Notes: generated from the letters alone by a model not told the origin. A stretch of 64,000 nt of DNA from Streptosporangium roseum DSM 43021 (GCF_000024865.1 NC_013595.1:7626001-7690000); one strand, 5' to 3'. Counted from the stretch's first letter, positions 18,375-26,928 are shown. Made by a program: numbers and translations.

Positions 18375-18526
18375 GGCAGGTCAGCTTCCTCTCCTTTACT
18401 CTAAGGCTGCCTTGAATAATGTAGAAATCGGACCTATTAGCACATTACGTCCGCAGGTCGGCCACCTTGCCGTCCATGACTTTCCACATTCATTCAGCAG
18501 CCTCTTACCGGTCTAGTCAAGACTTG

Positions 18527-19288
18527 TCAGGCGGCCATGCTCACCGGGGCGGAGAGCTGGATCAGATGAAGGTCGAGGGCGTCCGACTCCGACACGATGA
18601 TCGGGAGGTCGTCGGCGAGGACCGCGACGACGCCGGCGTACCCGCCACCAGGGGCAAGGGGGTGGATTTGCACCGTACTTGGATGGATGTCCAGCGGCCA
18701 GCCGAGCAGTGCGGGTTCTTCCTGTGGACCGCTGACCTCGACCTGGTCCGGAGGGATCCGCAGCCCGTGGCCTGTCGCCTTGAGGACTGCTTCTTTACAT
18801 ACCCATATGCGGGCGAAAGCAGCGTTCTGCTCGTGCTCGGGGAGCGCCTGCAGGACCGCCAGCTCGGCCGGCGACAGCGCGCACTGCGCGAGCCCGTCGA
18901 CCGGGCCGGTGGGCACCTCCTCCACGTCGACCCCCAGCGGCCCGGCGGTGCTCAAGGCCACCGCGACGCGGTTGCCCGCGTGGGAGACGGAGACATGCAG
19001 GTCGATCCCCACGCTGCGGACGTACGGCTTGCCGTGCGGTTTGTCGCAGTCCGGGCACCGCCGCTCGACGATGACGGCCGCGGGAGGGACGCCGAGCTGG
19101 GCCGCCGCGGTGGTGCGCAACAACCAGCACGCCGTGAGAAAGCGGCGCCGGTCCTGATCACGGTGGTAGGTCGAGGCCCGCTTCAGCTCAGTTCCACTGA
19201 GCACGCTGGTCAGGACGTCGATCGGCTGATCCCGTGGATCCGCCCACCACACGCTGCACTCTCCAGTCTGCAAAACGGGAGTAATCAT
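18527..19288 (-). CDS. Sfp-type 4'-phosphopantetheinyl transferase
   Basis: A 253-residue protein. Sfp-family motifs: SVWWADPRD near the start, the zinc-like CPDC..HGKPYV segment, VSHAGNRV, GVDVEEV (Mg-binding Asp/Glu) and WVCKEAVLKATG (catalytic Lys/Glu). It would activate the PCP of the A-PCP protein (54777-56555) and PKS/NRPS carriers elsewhere. ATG 19288 is preceded by AAAGGAGG. Its first 101 bp overlap the 3' end of the upstream small gene in another frame, indicating coupling. It is the last gene of a three-gene operon driven by the 52-bp element at 19867. Confidence 0.92.
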   Translation of the reverse strand: MITPVLQTGECSVWWADPRDQPIDVLTSVLSGTELKRASTYHRDQDRRRFLTACWLLRTTAAAQLGVPPAAVIVERRCPDCDKPHGKPYVRSVGIDLHVSVSHAGNRVAVALSTAGPLGVDVEEVPTGPVDGLAQCALSPAELAVLQALPEHEQNAAFARIWVCKEAVLKATGHGLRIPPDQVEVSGPQEEPALLGWPLDIHPSTVQIHPLAPGGGYAGVVAVLADDLPIIVSESDALDLHLIQLSAPVSMAA

Positions 19289-19571
19289 GGGTTGCCTCCT
19301 TTGGTTCGCGGTTCTCAGTGGTCAATGTGTGGCATGTCGCGAGTTTCCAGTGGCTGACCGTCGGGTCGGTGAGAATCGCAACCACCCTGACGCAGATCTG
19401 CTCACTTGTTATGTCCTCATCGGTCTGGATACGGATGACTATTTCTCCGGTGGCCTGCTTGAGGTCCTTGCGCCATTTCTCCGGCAGAAGCGCCAGAATC
19501 CGGATTCCGTCGATTGGCGAATTACCCGACGGCTCTCCCCCGGTCCGCCGCATCGTCAGTTCAACCAACAT
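19188..19571 (-). CDS. Cluster small protein, paralogue of 24047-24334
   Basis: A 127-residue protein of unknown family. Residues 1-85 are about three-quarters identical to the protein at 24047-24334 (shared MLVELTMRR, DGIRILALLPE, WRKDL.QATG, TDED.T and LTDP..SHW). The C-terminal 40 residues are read through the start of the PPTase gene in another frame and have no counterpart. ATG 19571 is preceded by GGCGGAGG, and the upstream 20 bp also match the paralogue. No signal peptide or TM segment. The conservation suggests a real function, but none can be assigned. Confidence 0.7.
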   Translation of the reverse strand: MLVELTMRRTGGEPSGNSPIDGIRILALLPEKWRKDLKQATGEIVIRIQTDEDITSEQICVRVVAILTDPTVSHWKLATCHTLTTENREPKEATHDYSRFADWRVQRVVGGSTGSADRRPDQRAQWN

Positions 19572-19587
19572 GAGTGGATACCTCCGC

Positions 19588-19809
19588 CTAGTCCCAGGTG
19601 GTGCCGTCAGTGGACGCGGAGCCCCATGGGGTGCCGGCGGCCGCGAACTGCGACTCGACGCCCCACGGGCCGCCCTCGGCGGCCGGCGCGGAGTGGCCGC
19701 CGATGACGGCGGAACACAGGACAGCGCCGGCGACAATTGCGGGCGAAAACATTGCAGTGACGTTGAAACTGCCTGGGGACAAGATTGGGATCTTCATTTC
19801 TTCATCCAT
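19588..19809 (-). CDS. Small, probably exported peptide of unknown function
   Basis: A 73-residue protein starting at ATG 19809 (or ATG 19797). An N-terminal charged stretch (MDEEMK) and hydrophobic core (FSPAIVAGAVLCSAVIGG) end at HSAPA-A, resembling a signal peptide. The tail carries two PWG motifs (GGPWGVES and GTPWGSAS) and ends in DGTTWD. It is the first gene after the 52-bp element and the TGTGCAAGAACAAA box, and its stop lies 16 nt before the next start, so it is expressed with the small protein and PPTase. It could be a RiPP precursor, pheromone or secreted accessory peptide; the family is not recognised. Confidence 0.55.
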   Translation of the reverse strand: MDEEMKIPILSPGSFNVTAMFSPAIVAGAVLCSAVIGGHSAPAAEGGPWGVESQFAAAGTPWGSASTDGTTWD

Positions 19810-19820
19810 TTTCTCGGGCT

Positions 19821-19918
19821 GCGTATTTGTTCTTGCACACCTAACTCTGCGCTCTCCGCAGCCCATGGACCAGGCAGATCAAAGGCAGCAAGTTGCCTGC
19901 CGCTAGCCGCTTCCTGCC
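19821..19918 (-). promoter_or_regulatory. Shared promoter element I, copy A
   Basis: The 52-bp element at 19867-19918 aligns without gaps to copies at 30883-30934 and 43893-43944. In gene orientation it contains AACTTGCTGCCTTTGATCTG. After 27 bp comes the box TGTGCAAGAACAAAT (19839 downward), also shared. Position and orientation relative to the start codon are the same in all three places. Confidence 0.7.
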
Positions 19919-20060
19919 AAACGGGTGCCGGACGGCCCGCGAGCACCGGGCAGGAACGGGACAACTGCCGGTGGCGGGTCCGGGCGGCAGACATCCGCCT
20001 TCCGGGACACAGGCGCCCGCCTCCCGGGACAAGGGACGCGACAGCCGCCCGTCCAACGAC

Positions 20061-20092
20061 GACCGCCCCGGACCGGAGGCGGTCCGGGGCGG
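20061..20092. terminator. Strong GC-rich hairpin
   Basis: Perfect 13-bp arms (ACCGCCCCGGACC and GGTCCGGGGCGGT) around a 6-nt loop. It sits 650 bp beyond the carboxylase stop codon in that gene's direction, and could terminate read-through before the downstream promoter. Confidence 0.45.
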
Positions 20093-20370
20093 TACAGGGC
20101 GCGCCACGGGACGATCCAAAGGCATGCGGGTGCCCGGGAAGGCCCGGAGGCTGCGTGGAAGGGGAGGCTGCGCGTGGAAGGGGAGGCTGTGTGGGAGGCC
20201 CGGAGGCTGTGTGGAAGGCCCGGAGGTGACACCGAGAGGTGGCGGAGGCCCGGAAGGCACTACCGGGCTTCCGGGACGGTACGGGGTGCCAGGGAAGGCC
20301 CGGGGGTGGTGCGGGGCGCGTGGAAAGACCCGGAGGCGGTGCGGGCGTGCGGGAAGGAGTCTGCGCGGGA

Positions 20371-20520
20371 GCGCGCTGGAGACCCGGAAGCGATACGGGA
20401 GCGCGCTGGAGACCCGGAAGCGATACGGGAGCGCGCTGGAGACCCGGAAGCGATACGGGAGCGCGTCGGAGCCCCGGAAGCGATACGGGAGTGCGTCGGA
20501 GCCCCGGAGGCGGCACAGGG
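20371..20520. repeat. 30-bp tandem repeat, five copies
   Basis: Three identical 30-bp units begin at 20371, 20401 and 20431 (core GAGACCCGGAAGCGATACGG), followed by two diverged units at 20461 and 20491. There is no spacer variation, so it is not CRISPR. Confidence 0.9.
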
Positions 20521-20744
20521 TTTTTGGAGGGGCCCGGAGGCGGCACGGGCGCCCGGAGACGGTGCGGGAGCGAGCGGCGGTCGGGCGGCGGCACGGGAGG
20601 GCTGGAGGAGCGCGGATCCGCCCGCGGCCTCAGCGGCGGTGGGCGCGGTGAGACCGGCGCGGCCGGCCGCCGCGCCGGTCTCATGCCGGCGCGGTCAGCC
20701 CGCCGTGGACCGGCCGGTGCCCACCGGCCGGTGCCGGCCGCTGT

Positions 20745-22424
20745 CTACAGGGGCACGTTCCCGTGTTTGCGCTGCGGCGGCTGCTTGCGCTTGTCGCGCA
20801 GCATCGCCAGCCCCCTGGCGACCGCGGACCGCGTCTGCACCGGGTCGATCACGTCGTCGACCAGTCCGCGCTCGGCGGCGTAGTGCGGGTGCACGAGCTG
20901 TTCGGAATACTCGGCGACCAGCTCCGAGCGGAGCTCGGCGGGGTCCGCGGCGGCGGCCAGCTCCCTGCGGAAGATGACGTTCACGGCGCCCTCGGCGCCC
21001 ATCACGGCGATCTCGTTCGTCGGCCACGCCAGCGAGAGGTCGGTGCCGATGGAACGCGAGTCCATCACGATGTACGCCCCGCCGTACGCCTTGCGCAGAA
21101 TGACCTGGATCCGCGGCACGGTCGCCTCGCAGTAGGCGTACAGCAGCTTGGCGCCATGCCGGATGATCCCCGCGTACTCCTGATCGGTGCCCGGCAGGAA
21201 ACCGGGCACATCGACCAGTGTCACCAGCGGGATGCTGAAGGCATCGCAGAACCGTACGAACCGTGCGGCCTTCTGCGACGCGGCGACATCCAGCACACCG
21301 GCCAGCACCATGGGCTGGTTGCCGACCACGCCGACCACGTCACCGTCGATCCGGGCCAGCACGCAGATGACGTTCGGGGCCCAGTTCTCATGCAGTTCGA
21401 GGAAGTCACCGTCGTCCACCAGCTCGGCGACGACCTGCCGCATGTCGTAGGGCTTGTTCGGCTCGACCGGGACTATCTCGGCCAGCCGGGGCCGCACATC
21501 CGTGGCCGCGTCGCAGGAGGGCGCACTCGGGGGAAGGTCCAGATTGTTGCTGGGCAGCATCGAGACGAGATAGCGCACGTCCTCAAGACAGCTCTCCTCG
21601 TCGTCGTGCACGAACGTGGCCACACCCGATCGGCCGCCGTGGACCTCCGCACCGCCGAGCTCGGCATGGGTGACCCGCTGGCCGCTCACCGCCTCGACGA
21701 CATCGGGCCCGGTCAGGTACATCTGAGCGGTGTCGCGGACCATGAAGGTGAAGTCGGCCAGTGCCGTGGAGTAGGCGGCTCCCCCCGCACACGGCCCGAG
21801 CACGACGCTGATCTGCGGTATCACCCCGGATGCCTGGACATTGCGCTGGAAGATCCCGCCATAGCCGTTGAGTGACATCACCCCTTCCTGGATCCGGGCG
21901 CCCCCGCTGTCGTTCAGCCCGATGAAGGGGGATCCGGTGGAGATCGCCAGGTCCATCACCTTGTGGATCTTCGAGGCGTGCGCCTCGCCGAGCGACCCGC
22001 CGAAGAGGGTGAAGTCCTGGGCGTAGACGAACACCCGGCGGCCGTGGATCGTGCCGGACCCCGTGACCACACCGTCGGTGTGCGGGCGCTGCTCCTCGAT
22101 CCTCAGGCCGTGCGCCTGATGGCGGCGGTACATGTCGATCTCGGTGAACGACCCCTCGTCCAGCAGCAGGTCTATCCGCTCCCGCGCCGTGCGCTTGCCG
22201 AGCGTGTGCTGCCGGTCGACCGCCTGGCGGCGGCCGGCGACGACCTCCTCGCGCAGTCGCTCGCGCTGCTCGCGCAGCAGGCTCATGGACCGGATCTGCG
22301 GCGGCGGGGCCGGCGGCTTCGCGTGAAGACGCCCGTTCGGGTGCTCGTCGGGACGGCCGTTGACGCCCTCCTCGGCCGGCGCGGGCAGGGGAACGAGAAT
22401 GAAATCGAGCTCCGAGGTGCTCAT
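20745..22424 (-). CDS. Acyl-CoA carboxylase beta (carboxyltransferase) subunit
   Basis: A 559-residue PccB/AccD-type carboxyltransferase. After a 45-residue Pro-rich extension come LGKRTARERIDLLLDEGSF, DSGGARIQEG, LGPCAGGAAYS (N-domain oxyanion site), DVPGFLPGTDQE and the C-domain RKAYGGAYIVM. In actinobacterial homologues the residue after GGAY helps set acyl-CoA choice (Asp in propionyl-preferring PccB); here it is Ile, as in broader AccB-type subunits that accept acetyl-CoA. It probably supplies malonyl- or alkylmalonyl-CoA for the cluster product, borrowing a biotinylated alpha subunit from elsewhere. It lies 73 bp after the epimerase gene in the same operon. Confidence 0.92.
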   Translation of the reverse strand: MSTSELDFILVPLPAPAEEGVNGRPDEHPNGRLHAKPPAPPPQIRSMSLLREQRERLREEVVAGRRQAVDRQHTLGKRTARERIDLLLDEGSFTEIDMYRRHQAHGLRIEEQRPHTDGVVTGSGTIHGRRVFVYAQDFTLFGGSLGEAHASKIHKVMDLAISTGSPFIGLNDSGGARIQEGVMSLNGYGGIFQRNVQASGVIPQISVVLGPCAGGAAYSTALADFTFMVRDTAQMYLTGPDVVEAVSGQRVTHAELGGAEVHGGRSGVATFVHDDEESCLEDVRYLVSMLPSNNLDLPPSAPSCDAATDVRPRLAEIVPVEPNKPYDMRQVVAELVDDGDFLELHENWAPNVICVLARIDGDVVGVVGNQPMVLAGVLDVAASQKAARFVRFCDAFSIPLVTLVDVPGFLPGTDQEYAGIIRHGAKLLYAYCEATVPRIQVILRKAYGGAYIVMDSRSIGTDLSLAWPTNEIAVMGAEGAVNVIFRRELAAAADPAELRSELVAEYSEQLVHPHYAAERGLVDDVIDPVQTRSAVARGLAMLRDKRKQPPQRKHGNVPL

Positions 22425-22497
22425 CGGCGTTTCTCCCCCTCGTTACCCAAGGCTCCGGCCCTCCGGGCGGTCCGCTCGCTCATGGGGGCATCTCCCG

Positions 22498-23541
22498 TCA
22501 TTGCGTTGGTACAGACGACAGGCTCGGCCGGCCGGAACCCGCCTGCCGAGCGGACAGGTGACCGCTCTCCCGCAGCCAGCGCACCGTGTCACCGACGGTC
22601 TCGGCGATGGGCCGTGGACTGATCCCATGAGTGCTGACGCCCTCGGCCGGGCGCGTGGCGCAGGCACACGTGTAGATGGCTCCGTACTCGGCCGGGATGT
22701 GCCACGGCCACACACGCTGCACGAGGTCGACGAACCGCCCGACCGGGATCATCCCCCGAGCCGGGAGGAAGATCGTCGGCAGTGCGCGTCCGGTGACCTC
22801 GCGCAGCACCTCCACGTACTGGCGTGTGGAGAGGTAGCGGCCCGGTCCGAAGTGGCGGCCCGGCCTGTCACCCGGTGCGGCGAGCAGCCGGGCGTGCAGC
22901 GCCGCGGTGTCCCGCACGTCGCCGACCGGGAACCCGCCCAGAGGCCACAGAGGCGTCAGTCCGCGGAGCACGCTGCGGAGCCGGGCGTTCTGGTCGCCCA
23001 GATTCGGGTCGTCCGGGCCCAGCAGGGCGGGCGGGTATGTGATCACCACCGGAGCTCCCTCGGCCTGGTGCCGGCGTGCGATGACCTCGGCCGCGGCCTT
23101 GCTCGCCATGTACGTCTCGCGAGGCCGGCCGACGGGCGAGTCCTCATGGATCACCTGTCCCCGCGCCGGGAACATCGCCACGACGCTGGAGACGTGGATG
23201 ATCGGGTCCGCGCCCGCCCGCCGCGCGGCGTCGAGCACGATTTCGGTACCCCGTTCGTTGACCTGCCGCATTCTCATGTGGAGCCTGCTGTCGAAGGAAT
23301 ACACCGACGCCGCGTGCAGCACGGCGTCGGCGCCCCGTACGGCGCGGGCCACGCTGTCCGCGTCCGTGACGTCTCCGGTGACCACGTCGACGGCATCGAG
23401 GTCGACGTTCAACGGCGCCAGAGCGCGCTTCACCTTGGACACGTCGCGGACGAGCATGCGGACCCGGTGGCCCATCCCCACAATCGCCGCAACCGAATGG
23501 GCACCGACGAATCCAGTACCGCCGGTCGCGCTCACCAGCAT
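22498..23541 (-). CDS. NAD(P)-dependent epimerase / reductase (extended SDR)
   Basis: A 347-residue extended short-chain dehydrogenase. N-terminal TGGTGFVGAHSV (Rossmann loop), DVTDADSV, catalytic-type SSV and YMASK (Tyr/Lys) are visible. It resembles dihydroflavonol-4-reductase-like and sugar epimerase enzymes. ATG 23541 follows GAGGAG at good spacing and starts exactly at the Rossmann strand, so the upstream in-frame GTG was not used. It leads an operon with the carboxylase beta subunit; a role in reducing a ketone of the cluster product is inference. Confidence 0.8.
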   Translation of the reverse strand: MLVSATGGTGFVGAHSVAAIVGMGHRVRMLVRDVSKVKRALAPLNVDLDAVDVVTGDVTDADSVARAVRGADAVLHAASVYSFDSRLHMRMRQVNERGTEIVLDAARRAGADPIIHVSSVVAMFPARGQVIHEDSPVGRPRETYMASKAAAEVIARRHQAEGAPVVITYPPALLGPDDPNLGDQNARLRSVLRGLTPLWPLGGFPVGDVRDTAALHARLLAAPGDRPGRHFGPGRYLSTRQYVEVLREVTGRALPTIFLPARGMIPVGRFVDLVQRVWPWHIPAEYGAIYTCACATRPAEGVSTHGISPRPIAETVGDTVRWLRESGHLSARQAGSGRPSLSSVPTQ

Positions 23542-24046
23542 CAGACCATCTCCTCTAATCCACACCCAGTGAAATACTCCTGCCTCCCTCCTGTCATCTC
23601 CGAGTGTGCTTCACCCGCCGGCACGGAACCGCGGGCAACCGCGCGGACCGTCCGGAGAGGATTTCCCCGCTGCGCCGGACCGGCGTTCAACAGCCGATTT
23701 TCCGGCTCGGGAAAAAGGCCGGAAACAATCGCGCGCCGACATATTCGACCGCGCCCTCGCACGCGAAACTCCGGGGAAACGCCTTGGAAGGCGATCCCGC
23801 CGGATCTGCTTCACCGGGGCATTTCCCGCCGGCGTGCGGAGATTCCCGCTGATGCGCGGAGACGGCCGCCGGCCGGGACGGGCGCGGCGCCCCGGGGCGC
23901 GCACGCGGCCGGCGGACGGAGCCTCCGGCCGCCCCGGCGGCGCCGCCTTCGAGCCACCGGCCTCCGGTATCATCCGGTGAGCCGCCGGCGCCCCTTCCAC
24001 GTCGGCCCGGCCGGCGCCAACCGGGACTAGGCGGAGGCATCCAGCC
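23542..24046. promoter_or_regulatory. Divergent region with a weak GCAAT box
   Basis: A 505-bp spacer between divergent cluster genes. TCATCTCCGAGTGTGC at 23594-23609 partly matches the reverse complement of the 16-bp box and would sit 53 bp before the epimerase start in the usual orientation. The rest is GC-rich with no gene recognised. Confidence 0.3.
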
Positions 24047-24334
24047 ATGTTGGTCGAGTTGACGATGCGCCGGACCGCAGGAGAGCCGGTGGGCAATTCA
24101 CCGGTCGACGGGATCCGGATCCTGGCGCTTCTGCCGGAGAGATGGCGCAAGGACCTCAGGCAGGCCACCGGAGACGTCGTGATCCGCGTCCACACCGATG
24201 AGGACGTGACCGGCGCGCAGATACGGGCCGAAGCGATCGAGGCTCTCACCGATCCCGCGATCAGCCATTGGGAGCTCGCGGACTGTCACGTCCTGACCAT
24301 CGGCCGTCCCGGACCGGGGAGGGACGCCCTCTGA
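24047..24334 (+). CDS. Cluster small protein, paralogue of 19188-19571
   Basis: A 95-residue soluble protein of unknown family with the same core as its paralogue: MLVELTMRR, NSPVDGIRILALLPE, WRKDLRQATG, DVVIRVHTDEDVT and DPAISHWELADCHVLT. ATG 24047 is preceded by GGCGGAGG, and about 25 bp of upstream sequence is shared with the paralogue, so the duplication included the ribosome-binding site. Predicted alternating strands and helices suggest a compact alpha/beta fold. It is transcribed alone, convergent with the LuxR-type regulator. The function is not recognised. Confidence 0.7.
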   Translation: MLVELTMRRTAGEPVGNSPVDGIRILALLPERWRKDLRQATGDVVIRVHTDEDVTGAQIRAEAIEALTDPAISHWELADCHVLTIGRPGPGRDAL

Positions 24335-24449
24335 CCCCTGCCGCCCCTCGCCCCCTGCCGTCCCTCCTGGAGCCCGCTCCCACCGGTGCCCGCCGGGAGC
24401 CCACCGATCCCGGGAAGGCCGCGACGCGGGCCCGGCCGGCGCGGCTCGG

Positions 24450-25436
24450 TCAGATCCAGTTCTCCTCCTTGGCGCGCAGGGCGGCCTGGAAGCGGTTGAC
24501 GGCACCGAGCCGCGCCATGAGGTCCGCGACGTAACGACGGTACGTCCGGACGGAGACATCGATCTCGCGTGCGGCGATCTCGTCCTTGTCGGCCGTCGCC
24601 ATCACCGCGAGCACCCGCTTCTCCAGATCGGACAGCAGCGGCGCGCCGGTGGAAGGCTCGGTGAAATCACGGAGATCGACGGCGGACTGCCACACGCCGT
24701 CGAAATAGGTGACCAACTGGGAGACCAGGCCGGGTTCCCGTACGAGTAGCGCGCCCCGCGAGCTCTCTTTCGGATTTATCGGCACAACCGCTACGCTGCG
24801 ATCAAAAATCAGCATACGGTCCATGGGGTCTTCTGTAATGTGAATCTGCCCGCCAAGACTGACAACGTCACGCAGATATGCCGCCATAAATGGATCGTCA
24901 AGTGCTTTAGGGTGATAAACCGCTTTTACCGCAAGGCCGCGACGCAGAGAGCGCGTATCCAGCGGGAGCGCCGTCTCGATGGCACCCCGCGAGAGCGGCC
25001 CGCCCGGATGCAGGCACAGCGTCTCCTTGTAGGAGAAGAACCCGAGGTCGTCGAGCCGCTGCCGGACCTGGTCGAGACCTTCCACGCGTTCGATGTCGAG
25101 CACCGGCGTCGAGTTCTCGCCGTGCCGCTGGTCCTCCACGAGGGAGGCGATGGCGTCGCGCGCCGCCAGAACGCGGCGGATCTCCATGTTGAGCTGGTCC
25201 AGGCGCTGCTCCACCAGGCGCTCGATCCCGATCCTCGGCTCCGTCGCCACCACGCGGTGACGGTCGGTGAGGTCGAGCAGGGACAGCCGGCCCAGGACCT
25301 CGGCCGCGGCCTCGATCGTGTCGGGATCCAGGTTGAGCGCCTGCCGTACCGAGCCGATCCCCTCGCCACGGTGTCGCAGGAAGTACCGGTAGAGCTCCTC
25401 GGCCTCAGCCGAAATACCGATGACGGAAATGTCCAT
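24450..25436 (-). CDS. TrmB/LuxR-type transcriptional regulator
   Basis: A 328-residue regulator. The N-terminus (ISAEAEELYRYFLRHRGEG) is a TrmB-like winged helix, a coiled helix follows (ERLVEQRLDQLNMEIRRVL), then a PLD-like sensor region (RMLIFDRSVAVVPIN), and a C-terminal LuxR-type HTH (LSDLEKRVLAVMATADKDE...VRTYRRYVADLMARLGAVNRFQA). This architecture is common for pathway-specific regulators in actinomycete clusters. It is the best candidate in the window for control of the shared upstream boxes, but no direct link is visible. GC is lower in the middle of the gene. Confidence 0.85.
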   Translation of the reverse strand: MDISVIGISAEAEELYRYFLRHRGEGIGSVRQALNLDPDTIEAAAEVLGRLSLLDLTDRHRVVATEPRIGIERLVEQRLDQLNMEIRRVLAARDAIASLVEDQRHGENSTPVLDIERVEGLDQVRQRLDDLGFFSYKETLCLHPGGPLSRGAIETALPLDTRSLRRGLAVKAVYHPKALDDPFMAAYLRDVVSLGGQIHITEDPMDRMLIFDRSVAVVPINPKESSRGALLVREPGLVSQLVTYFDGVWQSAVDLRDFTEPSTGAPLLSDLEKRVLAVMATADKDEIAAREIDVSVRTYRRYVADLMARLGAVNRFQAALRAKEENWI

Positions 25437-25571
25437 GGCTCACCTCCCGGCCATGTACTTTCACGCAGGGTGGCGACTTCGGGCTACTCCACCCGTGCCC
25501 AACTCCATGGATATGTATATTTACAAACTATCAGACGTCAGATCATTCGTAAACCCTCATATAGCACCGGC

Positions 25572-26027
25572 TCAGGCCCCGCCCGCCAGTTGCGCGAGGA
25601 TCCGGTTGAGATGAGCGCGGTCCTCGCGCGTCAGCCTGCCGATCACGCGGTCGTGGACCGCGGCGGTCACCGGATGGAGCACCTCCACGAGCAGGGCGCG
25701 CCCGGCGTCGGTCAGCTCGATCGAGTAGGCCCGCCGGTCGGCCCGGTCACGGCTCCGCACGACCAGCCCGCGCTGCTCGAGGACATCGATGATGTGCACC
25801 ATCGTCGACCGGTCGACGGCGAGCCGCCGACCGATCTCCTGCTGCGAGAGCGGGCCGGACGCTTCGAGCACGCCGAGCACGCCGTAGTCGCGCCAGCGGA
25901 GGTCGTCATCCTTCAGCACCTCCTCCAGCTCCAACGTGACCTCACGCGCCGCACCGTTGAGCAGCCAGCCGGTGGACTCGGCCAGCAGTCCCGGAGCCGG
26001 CGCGGGCTCGCTCCCGTCTCCACCCAT
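25572..26027 (-). CDS. MarR-family transcriptional regulator
   Basis: A 151-residue protein with the MarR winged helix: LRWRDYGVLGVLEASGPLSQ, QEIGRRLAVDRSTMVHIIDV (recognition helix), the wing RDRADRRAYSIELTDAG and C-terminal dimerisation helices. It probably responds to an aromatic ligand (family knowledge). ATG 26027 has a GA-rich Shine-Dalgarno. It may be co-transcribed with a 35-codon ORF ending 48 bp upstream. Confidence 0.9.
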   Translation of the reverse strand: MGGDGSEPAPAPGLLAESTGWLLNGAAREVTLELEEVLKDDDLRWRDYGVLGVLEASGPLSQQEIGRRLAVDRSTMVHIIDVLEQRGLVVRSRDRADRRAYSIELTDAGRALLVEVLHPVTAAVHDRVIGRLTREDRAHLNRILAQLAGGA

Positions 26028-26075
26028 AGCCCCACCCCTTTCCAGCGGATCAGCGGTTTCCCGGCGGATCAGCGG

Positions 26076-26183
26076 TCAGCCTTCCTGCTCGTCGGCCACC
26101 TCGAACAGGTCCACGCCGAGCACGATCTCATGGACCTCATCCCACGTGGTGCCGGCGTCAGGGCCGCCTCGGCCTTCGGACAC
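26076..26183 (-). CDS. Putative 35-residue peptide upstream of marR
   Basis: A short open frame with GTG start and AGGAGA 4 nt upstream. The product is very acidic (9 Asp/Glu in 35) and includes GGPDAGTTWDEV and LGVDLFEVADEQEG. It ends 48 bp before the MarR start on the same strand. It could be a small regulatory or precursor peptide, or a chance frame; the strong Shine-Dalgarno favours translation. The GTTWD motif also ends the peptide at 19588-19809, possibly by chance. Confidence 0.4.
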   Translation of the reverse strand: MSEGRGGPDAGTTWDEVHEIVLGVDLFEVADEQEG

Positions 26184-26329
26184 GGAGTCTCCTCACCTAG
26201 GGCGGCCGCGGAACCCTGAGCAGAGTCCCCACCACCCTCCCACATTAATCAGCTTCACAGATCCTCAGCATTCCTGTCAATCAGCATCGCTGATGATTTA
26301 GATTCGGCTGTTGCGCTGCGCATGGCAGC

Positions 26330-26373
26330 GTGTGACACTCTTGGCTTATAGGGTGTGACGCTCTTGCCATATA
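26330..26373 (+). promoter_or_regulatory. Direct repeat upstream of second marR gene
   Basis: Two imperfect copies, GTGTGACACTCTTGGCTTATA (26330) and GTGTGACGCTCTTGCCATATA (26353), spaced 23 bp apart (about two helical turns), about 65-105 bp before the GTG at 26437. A candidate operator or activator site in an AT-rich stretch. Confidence 0.5.
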
Positions 26374-26436
26374 TGAGCATGCTTGATATGGGCACTTTGG
26401 CGCATTATGCAACACATGACCGCTGAAGGGACGTAT

Positions 26437-26928
26437 GTGAGCGCTGATTCTCCGAGTACGGATCTTCCCCTTGCGGACTTTATGTCCAGCTCCACCAGCC
26501 TATTGGTGAGCAAGGCCAACGATCTTTTCGTCGAGATCTTCGAATCGGCGGTAGAGCCCTTCGGGCTGCGGTCGAAGGATTTCATCGTGCTCACCGCCAT
26601 CGACTCCATGGGACCCCAGTCCCAGCAGCAGCTCGCCCGCACCCACGGCATCGACAGGACCACCATGGTCAGCGTCGTCGACGGGCTGGAGCGGCTCGGC
26701 CTCGTTCAGCGGGCGCGCAACCCCGACGACCGGCGTAAGTATGCGATCGGCCTCACCAGCGAGGGACAGGCCCTCCTGCGCCACAAGCTCACCCCGACCA
26801 TGCTGAACGCCATGGACGCCTTCCTCGCTCCGCTCACCCCGGACGAGCGCGAGCTGTTCAACAAGCTCCTCTGGCGCCTGGTGTACGAACGCCCTCCGGC
26901 GAAATCCAGCGGAGCCGGTGCGTCCTAG
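26437..26928 (+). CDS. MarR-family transcriptional regulator
   Basis: A 163-residue MarR protein: FGLRSKDFIVLTAIDSMGPQ, QQLARTHGIDRTTMVSVVDG (recognition helix), RNPDDRRKYAIGLTSEG (wing). The start GTG 26437 is chosen for AAGGG 6 nt upstream; ATG codons further up lack one. It is divergent from the first MarR gene and convergent with the YcaO-like gene. A direct repeat at 26330 may be its own operator. Confidence 0.88.
   Translation: MSADSPSTDLPLADFMSSSTSLLVSKANDLFVEIFESAVEPFGLRSKDFIVLTAIDSMGPQSQQQLARTHGIDRTTMVSVVDGLERLGLVQRARNPDDRRKYAIGLTSEGQALLRHKLTPTMLNAMDAFLAPLTPDERELFNKLLWRLVYERPPAKSSGAGAS

Larger units (their letters stand above)
19919..20744. other. Gene-free repeat-rich spacer
   Basis: About 830 bp between the carboxylase stop and element I. 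It contains the hairpin at 20061 and the 30-bp repeat array at 20371. Open frames here have highly repetitive Pro/Arg/Gly composition and are not believed to be genes. Confidence 0.6.

Noticed and set aside
19794..20684. Minus-strand frame with 10-residue Pro-rich repeats
   Set aside because: The periodicity comes from the 30-bp DNA repeat; there is no ribosome-binding site and the composition is repetitive.
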